Below, piece by piece: positions 1-5,322 of a stretch of 5,322 nt of DNA. Position 1 is the first letter of the stretch. The number at the start of each line of letters is the position of its first letter. The notes under the pieces are model-generated. The model did no database searches and was not told the origin of the DNA. It saw only the letters and a program-made list of their open reading frames with translations. The position numbers and the translations under genes are program-made. Source of the DNA: Bifidobacterium breve (GTDB lineage: Bacteria; Bacteroidota; Bacteroidia; Cytophagales; UBA9547); NCBI GenBank assembly GCA_943325655.2, contig CALPQG020000218.1:1-5322 (forward strand). Direction: 5' to 3'.

Positions 1-964
1 AAGAATACGCAACAAAACGCTTTAAGTTGTTTTGCCATAAGGCTGAAAAATTACCAATCAACAAGGTCAGCGCAATCACAATATAGTATATTAATTTCCA
101 ATCAATGTTGATGGCACTGCTCCAGGAAAACGAGAAATTATTCAATACCTGCCAATAAAATACCATCACAAATATACCAGCTATTTTTGGAGCCGTAGAT
201 AAAAAAGCCACCACAGAAATGGGTGCAGCTTCATACACATCTGGCGCCCAAACTTGGTAAGGGGCTGCGGAGACTTTAAAAATCAAGCCCCCAAACGCAA
301 ACAAAATCCCGATAAACAACAACTTACTGTTGGCCACAGACAATGATTGTAAAAACTGAAAATCACCATAATATAAACTGCCTGTTAAACCATAAATCAA
401 AGAAATTCCATACAGCATAATCGCTGAAGAAAAAGCACCAAACAACAAATACTTCATTCCGGCTTCAGCTCCTTTTTTATCAAATTTAAATCCTGACATG
501 ATATACGAAGCGATTGACACCAATTCCATGGCTATAAACAACATTAATAAATTGGCCGACATCACCATGATAAACAGCCCTAAGGTTGACGCAATTAACA
601 ACGCATAAAACTCCGAAGGAATAAGGACATTTTTTTTGATGGCATTGAATACAATTACCAAAAAAGTACAGGACAAAATCATGAGTTTCACCACAGTAAT
701 CGGCTTACCGAGCACAATCATGTTCGCAAACAAAGTCTGATTGGTTAAAGTATGGACGTTGTTAATTAATAAATAAGCTACAGCCAAAATTCCAAACAAA
801 GAGGTGGTCTCCAAAATGGCTTTTTTATGGTCGCTTTTGTTAAAGACCAAGTCCATCAGGATTAAAACTAAAAAAAATACACCTAACAATAATTCTGCAC
901 CAAAACTGCTCAAATCTTGAGTAATTAACCTTAACTGATTTGACAATTGGTCTATAGAAAACAC
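1..964 (-). CDS. nuoN: NADH-quinone oxidoreductase subunit N (partial, C-terminal end beyond the left edge)
   Basis: Membrane subunit of proton-pumping complex I and one of its three antiporter-like channels. I translated 321 residues from the minus strand; family members are usually about 460-490, so roughly a third is missing. Seen directly: hydrophobic helices almost throughout, the motif AMELVSIASY with Glu147, Lys171 in GMKYLLFGAFSS, FKVSAAPYQVWAPDVYEAAP with Lys230, STAPKIAG with Lys260, and NLKRFVAYS at the edge. From known family numbering, these match E. coli NuoN E133, K158, K217 and K247, the charged residues of the proton path. The position of E. coli His224 is Gln237 here. The chosen start is a GTG at 964-962, four bases after the nuoM stop triplet begins to clear (gap 965-966); it gives N-terminal residues MFSIDQLSNQ. 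No good Shine-Dalgarno site is visible, as is common in Bacteroidota. The first in-frame ATG is only at codon 37, inside the first helix. Translation is probably coupled to nuoM. Identity is firm; the start is less so. Confidence 0.95.
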   Translation of the reverse strand, partial: MFSIDQLSNQLRLITQDLSSFGAELLLGVFFLVLILMDLVFNKSDHKKAILETTSLFGILAVAYLLINNVHTLTNQTLFANMIVLGKPITVVKLMILSCTFLVIVFNAIKKNVLIPSEFYALLIASTLGLFIMVMSANLLMLFIAMELVSIASYIMSGFKFDKKGAEAGMKYLLFGAFSSAIMLYGISLIYGLTGSLYYGDFQFLQSLSVANSKLLFIGILFAFGGLIFKVSAAPYQVWAPDVYEAAPISVVAFLSTAPKIAGIFVMVFYWQVLNNFSFSWSSAINIDWKLIYYIVIALTLLIGNFSALWQNNLKRFVAYS

Positions 965-966
965 TT

Positions 967-2700
967 TTATCTTAAGATTTGGTGAAATGATTGTACATTC
1001 AATTTGGCATTCAATAATGTTTCTTGCACAAATTCAATTGAAAATGCTGCGGTAGTATCAAAATATAAATGAGGGAAAATTCCAAATACAATGGTAATCA
1101 ATGACAGAGGAACAAGCATGTACAATTCACGGTTGCTCAAATCGGTCAATGCTTCATTCCATTCATGTCCACCTTTGAGCCAGTATTTTCCAAAATACAT
1201 TTTTTGAAGCGCCCATAAAAAGTAAGTAGCACCCAACAAAACACCAAATGTGGCAACTATAGCAATCCAATGTGGCAATAAACCATTGATTGACTGGGAA
1301 TTAAAGGCCCCTAGAAATACAAATATCTCCGCAATAAAACCTGAAAATCCGGGTAAGCCAAGTGCTGCAAAAAAAGCAATCACAGTAAATGTGGTGTATT
1401 GAGGCATTTTAGAAGCCAACCCCCTGTAGTCATCAATATTTCTGTTGTGCGTTCGGTCGTACAATACTCCGACGATCACAAACAACATGGTTGAAATTAT
1501 TCCATGACTAAACTGCTGATATAAAGCGCCATTAACACCTTCAGCGGTCAAAGAAGCTAAGCCCAACAGTACAAATCCCATGTGAGAAACAGAAGAATAG
1601 GCAATCATTTTTTTCATATCTTTCATTGCCAAAGCATTGAAAGCACCATAGATAATAGAAATTACTCCAATCACTGCAATGGTTACTGCAAAATGCACGG
1701 CACCTTCAGGAAAAATGCCATACGCAAATCGCATAATTCCGTAACCACCTATTTTTAATAATATGCCGGCCAATACCACCGAAATCGCAGTTGGCGCTTC
1801 AACGTGTGCATCAGGCAACCAGGTATGAAAAGGTATAGCAGGCAATTTCACCAAAAAACCAATCATCAAAGCGGCAAATGCAATTAACCTTGGAGGAAGT
1901 CCGAATAAAGTGAAATTATTCAAATTGCTTAAAATACTTTCTGGAACAATATTTTTGATGTCGGTCATATACCTGGTATCCATGGTATAAACCAAAAGAT
2001 GTTTCAACTCACCAGACAAATTACCACTTGAAAGCAAGGCTTGAACTTTCATAACCACCTGTTCATCAACCAAATGTATATCATAAACTAAACCTAAATT
2101 TAAGGCTGTTTGCACAGGATCAATGGTAGATATTCCTAAAAGAATCATCACGATTAACACAAAAACAGAACCGAACAATGTATATAAAAAGAATTTTATG
2201 GACGCATATTCTCTTCTGACACCTCCCCAAATACCAATGAGGAAATACATTGGGAGCAACATAAATTCAAAAAACAAAAAGAATAAAAAGAAATCAAGGG
2301 CTAAGAAACAGCCATAAACGGATGCACTCAGGAGTAAATAAAGCGCAAAATATCCCTTGGTTTTCTCTTCAATATGCCAAGAGGCAATGGTACCAATAAA
2401 CAAAACCAATGAAGCCAACAAAATCATGGAAAAGTTTAATCCATCCACACCCAAAACATATTGAATTGAAAGTGTTCCAAATGACCCCAAACCTAAACGC
2501 AACCATTGGTGATGCTCCAGCAATTGAATGGCTGCATTAGAGAAATCTATTTTTGTATACAGTTTTATACTTAATATTACTTCAAGTGTCGCTACAAAAA
2601 TGGCGACATACTTGATTTTTTTTCGCTGATAATCAGGCAAAAAAAGCGTAACCACAGCAGCAAAAAGGGGCAATAATAGTATAAGTGAAAGCAAGTGCAT
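967..2700 (-). CDS. nuoM: NADH-quinone oxidoreductase subunit M (complete)
   Basis: Membrane subunit of complex I forming the middle antiporter-like proton channel of the membrane arm, 577 residues; most homologues are about 490-515. Key residues are all visible: Glu145 in FFEFMLLPMY, Lys285 in VKLPAIPFHTWLPDAHVEAP, Lys316 in GILLKIGGYG, His373 in SSVSHMGF, His399 in QFSHGIIS and Glu458 in GFIAEIF. They correspond to E. coli NuoM E144, K234, K265, H322, H348 and E407. Spacing after Lys285 is identical to E. coli, but Glu145 to Lys285 is 140 residues against 90, so about 50 residues are inserted between helices 6 and 7 (around residues 191-270). Since all the proton-path residues are kept, the subunit should be functional. 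The ATG at 2700 directly follows an in-frame TGA (2703-2701), so no longer form is open; the protein begins MHLLSLILLLPLFAA, the usual NuoM first helix. No clear ribosome site is present. nuoN follows after 2 bases; nuoL is not upstream in this window. Confidence 0.97.
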   Translation of the reverse strand: MHLLSLILLLPLFAAVVTLFLPDYQRKKIKYVAIFVATLEVILSIKLYTKIDFSNAAIQLLEHHQWLRLGLGSFGTLSIQYVLGVDGLNFSMILLASLVLFIGTIASWHIEEKTKGYFALYLLLSASVYGCFLALDFFLFFLFFEFMLLPMYFLIGIWGGVRREYASIKFFLYTLFGSVFVLIVMILLGISTIDPVQTALNLGLVYDIHLVDEQVVMKVQALLSSGNLSGELKHLLVYTMDTRYMTDIKNIVPESILSNLNNFTLFGLPPRLIAFAALMIGFLVKLPAIPFHTWLPDAHVEAPTAISVVLAGILLKIGGYGIMRFAYGIFPEGAVHFAVTIAVIGVISIIYGAFNALAMKDMKKMIAYSSVSHMGFVLLGLASLTAEGVNGALYQQFSHGIISTMLFVIVGVLYDRTHNRNIDDYRGLASKMPQYTTFTVIAFFAALGLPGFSGFIAEIFVFLGAFNSQSINGLLPHWIAIVATFGVLLGATYFLWALQKMYFGKYWLKGGHEWNEALTDLSNRELYMLVPLSLITIVFGIFPHLYFDTTAAFSIEFVQETLLNAKLNVQSFHQILR

Positions 2701-2710
2701 TCAGATTTGC

Positions 2711-2748
2711 AATTTATGCATTTTGATGAATTGTAAATTTATGCATTT
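2711..2748. repeat. 13-bp direct repeat upstream of nuoM
   Basis: The 13 bases AATTTATGCATTT occur exactly at 2711-2723 and again at 2736-2748 on the plus strand, a period of 25 bases. Each copy contains the self-complementary ATGCAT. The pair lies within 50 bases of the nuoM start and overlaps the candidate promoter, so a binding-site role is possible; a local duplication in AT-rich DNA is the plain alternative. Confidence 0.6.
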
Positions 2749-2766
2749 ATGATTTCAAAATGTCAA
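2734..2766 (-). promoter_or_regulatory. candidate promoter for nuoM-nuoN
   Basis: On the minus strand there is TTGACA at 2766-2761 and, 19 bases further on, TAAATTTA at 2741-2734. The second element differs by one base from the Bacteroidota -7 consensus TAnnTTTG. Counted from the TTG, the gap is 22 bases, slightly wider than usual for this phylum. A start of transcription just downstream would leave a leader of roughly 25-30 bases before the nuoM ATG. In a stretch this AT-rich such matches arise by chance, so this is a tentative call; it is supported mainly by the lack of any co-directional gene close upstream of nuoM. Confidence 0.25.
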
Positions 2767-2854
2767 TTTTGTTCAATTAAATAATAAAATTTATTTCACC
2801 TAAATAATATATTCCTGACGATGCACCACCGTATGTACCAACCAGCGGTAGTCA

Positions 2855-2880
2855 TCCCCTAAAATTATAATTTTAGGAGA
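2855..2880. repeat. AT-rich perfect palindrome with extended arms
   Basis: CCTAAAATTATAATTTTAGG at 2858-2877 is a perfect 20-bp palindrome. Beyond one mismatched pair (2857/2878) the arms pair again at 2856/2879, 2855/2880 and 2854/2881. It lies between the divergent nuoM and the dead pentapeptide-repeat gene. It could be an operator for a dimeric regulator or a weak hairpin. No run of T follows on either strand, so it is not a convincing intrinsic terminator. Confidence 0.6.
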
Positions 2881-2924
2881 TAAAAATACTAGGCAGCAAT
2901 ATCTTCCTGAAACGAATTCCATAG

Positions 2925-3708
2925 ATGCCGATTGCGACTTCAGCTATGGTTTTATTATTTGCCATAATCTTCGTATTTCATTTAATTTTACCACTTTACA
3001 ATACCAATTTCGACGCTTTTTACAGCAATATTTTAGCTGAAGCACATGGAATGTTGTTTGGTATTTTCTTCATGGGTATCATGATATGCTGGCTAAATCA
3101 GCATGCTGAACGAAAGGAAAAAATCAACAAGTTCCTCAATGATACCGATGATTGATGGTATTGGTATTCTGAAGAACCCGCTTATAAAAATGCAGGAAAT
3201 ATCAAAAATTTAAACAGGAAACGCATTTACAAGCTCAATCTCCCCCACTGTTACACGTGAAAAACTACTTTAAACAAAGTTAAATTAGAAAATTCCTATT
3301 TTAACTCCAGTGATTGAAGCGACTGTTCACTCATCAGTGCAAAACTTCGTAACACCAAGATTTAACCAGGCAAGTTTGGTCAACGCAAGACGAGATTTTG
3401 CCGACTTAGAAGCAGCCCACCTGAGTGGCGCAAACTTAAAAGGATCCTCTCCCATCAGGGCCAATTTTAAATCTTCCAATTTAATCAAAGCCAATTTTGA
3501 AAACGCCTTGCTGATGGAAGCCAATTTTGATGATGCTTGCTTGATTGGGTGCAACTTTAAAAATGCAAATTTATCCAAAACATACCTCAAAACTGCTGTT
3601 GGATTAACCGTTGAGTAACTTTAAGCATGTAAATCACTGTACAAAGCCAATATTGATTCGGACCTTAAGCTTAAAATTTTAGAAAGAAAACCTGAATTGT
3701 TTGGATAA
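2925..3708 (+). pseudogene. membrane-anchored pentapeptide-repeat protein, decayed (5 in-frame stops and 1 frameshift)
   Basis: Reading one frame from the ATG at 2925 through its stops, and dropping one T from TTT at 3361-3363, gives about 260 residues. Residues 6-25 and 40-57 are two membrane helices, with the motif AEAHGMLFGIFF between and into the second. Residues 62-95 are a charged linker (AERKEKINKF, SEEPAYKNAGNIKNLNR) like that of other two-helix pentapeptide-repeat proteins. From about residue 97 to 221 come 25 five-residue repeats with Leu, Phe or Ile at every fifth position (101, 106, 116, 121, 126, 136 and on to 221). The tail (TAVGLTVE, SLYKANIDSDLK, ERKPELFG) is typical of the family's C-terminus. 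Disruptions are TGA at 3153, 3258 and 3315, the extra T at 3361-3363, and TAA at 3616 and 3622; the natural stop is TAA at 3706. The repeat register runs unbroken across every lesion, which makes one ancestral gene far likelier than several small ones. The function of such proteins is generally unknown. The short frames 2925-3155 (76 residues) and 3310-3618 (102 codons, GTG start) are its fragments, not separate genes. Confidence 0.88.
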
Positions 3709-3711
3709 TAA

Positions 3712-5322
3712 TCAATTAAAAAATGGCCAGTTTACGCCAAAATGAAATGCCATTTTCATTCCTGGATAATAAGGAGTAACAAAATAAACTTGTTGTCCGA
3801 AGTATTGATTGATCTGACTGCCCTTCACCCAAACGGTAGCACTTTTAACTTTTAAATTGATAAAAGCATCCACCACCGTATAAGCTTTGGCAACAAAATT
3901 ATTTTGAACTACAAACTGCTGTAAGGCAACGGAATAAGCATCGGCTTTATAAGCAGACCTGTAATGAATGTCAACCCCAATTTGAAGCCCTAAATCTTTC
4001 TTGAATCTTAACTGGTAATAAATCAGAGATGAAGCATACACTGTTGGTACCCTGTAGGAACGATAATTCACATCACCTGCTGACATAGAATACCTCACTT
4101 GGTTGTTGATAAAAAATTTATTCCCAATATTAAAATCTGCAAAAACATCAAATGAAGTGATATTAAACCCTTTGGCTCTATCTTGTTTCACTATGATTTG
4201 CTCTCTCCAATGGTTATCTAATTTAGCAGTATCTAAGTAATATACATAATTATTGACTTCGGTATGTGTCAGCGCAAATTCAAACCGTTGCTTCTGCACT
4301 GTTTTAAAAATTTTAGCAAAATATGTTTTGGTTTCAATTGGTCTGAATGCATTATTTTGCCAGGCATAACTGTTTGAGGCATATTGAATTTGTTGTAATG
4401 TTGGCGAATACCTGGCCTGTGAATATCCTGCCTTAAAAAACTGATTTACAAAGGAAATATTCAAGTTATAATCTTTATTATTAGCCACATTCAATTGATT
4501 CATAGTATTTTCTGCTCTTGCAGTTAAAGAAACCTGTTGAATAGCTGAAAATTCTATTTTAGCATTATTGTTAAAATAAAAGTCTGTTTCTGCACCTGCT
4601 TTTACAACAGTCATAAATAATTTATCCAATGAATCTGATTTGATAATTTGTTTATACTTATTGTTTTCAAAAATAGAATATGCCCTTAATTTCAATTTAT
4701 TCAAGTTTGATTTAAGCCCAATGGTATTTACTTTTGAATTAAAATTTGCACGGTAAACAGTTCTTGTTGAATCAATGGAATAATCAGGATACACAAAATC
4801 ATTGAACATGGTAACCCCTGAACTGGTATTGTTTAGACTTCGGTCATTAAAGCCCACATATTGATTTTGATAAGAAAAGGAGTGAAAAATTGAAACCATA
4901 TTGTGTGGTAAAATTCCTAATTGGTGGTAATACCTAAAATTTGTCCTGTCATCCATCGTCATTGCACTGTCAGACATTTTCACAGGAGATTCATCATAAG
5001 CATCCAAATCTGTTTGGTTAAATTGGACAGAATCAGGCCTAATTCCTCCGGTTTCTCTTACCAAAGTGGAAAACCTTGCATAAGTAGCCAAAGCGGTGTA
5101 CCTGTTGTTGGCAGTATGAAAAGAGGTGTTGAATCCAAAATCCCATTGGTCAACATTCCTATCGCGCTGCACTTTACGACCAATCTGTTTTACCGAGGTT
5201 AATCGATGCACATGCATTCCGACATTCAACAACTTCGAAAAATTACGTGTAAAATCAAAATCCAAGGCATTTTCCCCGGTTCCACCCTGAATATATTTCA
5301 ATGAAGTGTACGGAGATTTAGC
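3712..5322 (-). CDS. Bacteroidota putative porin, outer-membrane beta-barrel (partial, N-terminus beyond the right edge)
   Basis: I see 536 codons with no stop, open at the right edge; its first visible residues are AKSPYTSLKYIQGGTGENAL. The TTG at 5301-5299 is therefore an internal Leu, not a start, and the signal peptide lies outside the window. The sequence alternates short polar and aromatic strands and is rich in Asn, Tyr, Phe and Gln, as in transmembrane beta-barrels. Landmarks are PYTSLKYIQGGTGENALDFD with FTRNFSK near the start, TVVDAFINLKVKSATVWVKG, then YYPGMKMAFHFGVNWPFFN at the end, with aromatic residues closing the last strand. These resemble the Bacteroidota 'putative porin' family (I believe Pfam Porin_10), whose members usually run 600-700 residues, so perhaps 80-150 are missing. 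Its role is probably passive transport across the outer membrane; the substrate is unknown. The stop is TGA at 3714-3712, three bases from the end of the convergent pseudogene. No terminator hairpin is visible between them. The family call rests on remembered motifs, not on a search. Confidence 0.85.
   Translation of the reverse strand, partial: AKSPYTSLKYIQGGTGENALDFDFTRNFSKLLNVGMHVHRLTSVKQIGRKVQRDRNVDQWDFGFNTSFHTANNRYTALATYARFSTLVRETGGIRPDSVQFNQTDLDAYDESPVKMSDSAMTMDDRTNFRYYHQLGILPHNMVSIFHSFSYQNQYVGFNDRSLNNTSSGVTMFNDFVYPDYSIDSTRTVYRANFNSKVNTIGLKSNLNKLKLRAYSIFENNKYKQIIKSDSLDKLFMTVVKAGAETDFYFNNNAKIEFSAIQQVSLTARAENTMNQLNVANNKDYNLNISFVNQFFKAGYSQARYSPTLQQIQYASNSYAWQNNAFRPIETKTYFAKIFKTVQKQRFEFALTHTEVNNYVYYLDTAKLDNHWREQIIVKQDRAKGFNITSFDVFADFNIGNKFFINNQVRYSMSAGDVNYRSYRVPTVYASSLIYYQLRFKKDLGLQIGVDIHYRSAYKADAYSVALQQFVVQNNFVAKAYTVVDAFINLKVKSATVWVKGSQINQYFGQQVYFVTPYYPGMKMAFHFGVNWPFFN

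Larger units (their letters stand above)
2701..2924. other. divergent intergenic region between nuoM and the pentapeptide-repeat pseudogene
   Basis: This 224-base stretch has no intact gene. It holds the 13-bp direct repeat, a candidate minus-strand promoter and the 20-bp palindrome. A less AT-rich core at about 2813-2857 gives short open minus-strand frames that may be coding debris (see findings). I saw no tRNA, riboswitch-like fold or insertion-sequence ends. Confidence 0.6.

Noticed and set aside
2123..2317. A 64-codon plus-strand frame, Lys- and Asn-rich.
   Set aside because: It lies entirely antisense to the well-conserved part of nuoM and looks like the complement of codons for membrane helices.
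3153..3317. The first three in-frame stops in the pentapeptide-repeat gene are all TGA, suggesting a code in which TGA is read as an amino acid.
   Set aside because: The same gene also has two in-frame TAA codons and a frameshift. The long intact genes nuoM, nuoN and the porin contain no internal TGA, use TGG for Trp, and the porin ends with TGA. Decay explains all lesions.
3327..3590. An 87-codon open frame on the minus strand.
   Set aside because: It is antisense to the pentapeptide repeats; its periodic Lys/Leu/Ala pattern is a by-product of the 15-base repeat on the other strand.
3310..3618. A separate 102-residue pentapeptide-repeat protein starting at GTG 3310.
   Set aside because: Its first 17 or so residues do not fit the repeat, while the other phase does fit up to 3362. 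The family tail continues past its stop. It is a fragment of the pseudogene.
3664..3711. A terminator between the convergent pseudogene and porin, suggested by the palindrome TTAAGCTTAA.
   Set aside because: The palindrome is short, AT-rich and inside the C-terminal coding tail of the pseudogene, with no adjacent T-run of the right kind.
4921..5202. A 93-codon plus-strand frame.
   Set aside because: It is wholly antisense to the porin, has no ribosome site and no recognisable protein features.
5299..5301. TTG as the start of the porin.
   Set aside because: The frame is open to the edge and the seven codons before it (AKSPYTS) continue a conserved-looking porin stretch; no signal peptide follows the TTG.

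Overview
The window looks like chromosomal DNA of a member of the Bacteroidota. It is AT-rich. It carries a long beta-barrel protein of the Bacteroidota-type 'putative porin' family, proton-pumping complex I genes without clear Shine-Dalgarno sites, and a NuoM with a long extra loop. I cannot place it below phylum level.

Layout, left to right. Positions 1-964 (minus strand) hold the first two thirds of nuoN, which runs off the left edge. Positions 967-2700 (minus) hold a complete nuoM, only 2 bases upstream of nuoN, so the two are almost certainly one transcription unit. Positions 2701-2924 are non-coding, with a 13-bp direct repeat, a candidate promoter, a 20-bp perfect palindrome and a possible scrap of minus-strand coding sequence. 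Positions 2925-3708 (plus) hold a broken gene for a membrane-anchored pentapeptide-repeat protein. Positions 3712-5322 (minus) hold a Bacteroidota putative porin, complete at its C-terminus but cut at its N-terminus by the right edge.

How the parts relate. NuoM and NuoN are two of the three antiporter-like proton-channel subunits of NADH:quinone oxidoreductase. The third, NuoL, usually encoded just before nuoM, is not here: non-coding DNA, a dead gene and an unrelated porin sit where it would be expected. The porin is an outer-membrane protein with no evident link to complex I.

The most informative region is 2925-3708. A simple ORF search shows only two short unrelated-looking frames (2925-3155 and 3310-3618). 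Reading through three in-frame TGA codons, one single-base frameshift and two in-frame TAA codons gives one continuous protein of about 260 residues. It has two N-terminal membrane helices, a linker, about 25 pentapeptide repeats whose five-residue register never slips, and a family-typical C-terminal tail. I read this as a pseudogene. I found no convincing undescribed system, CRISPR array, RNA gene or mobile element.
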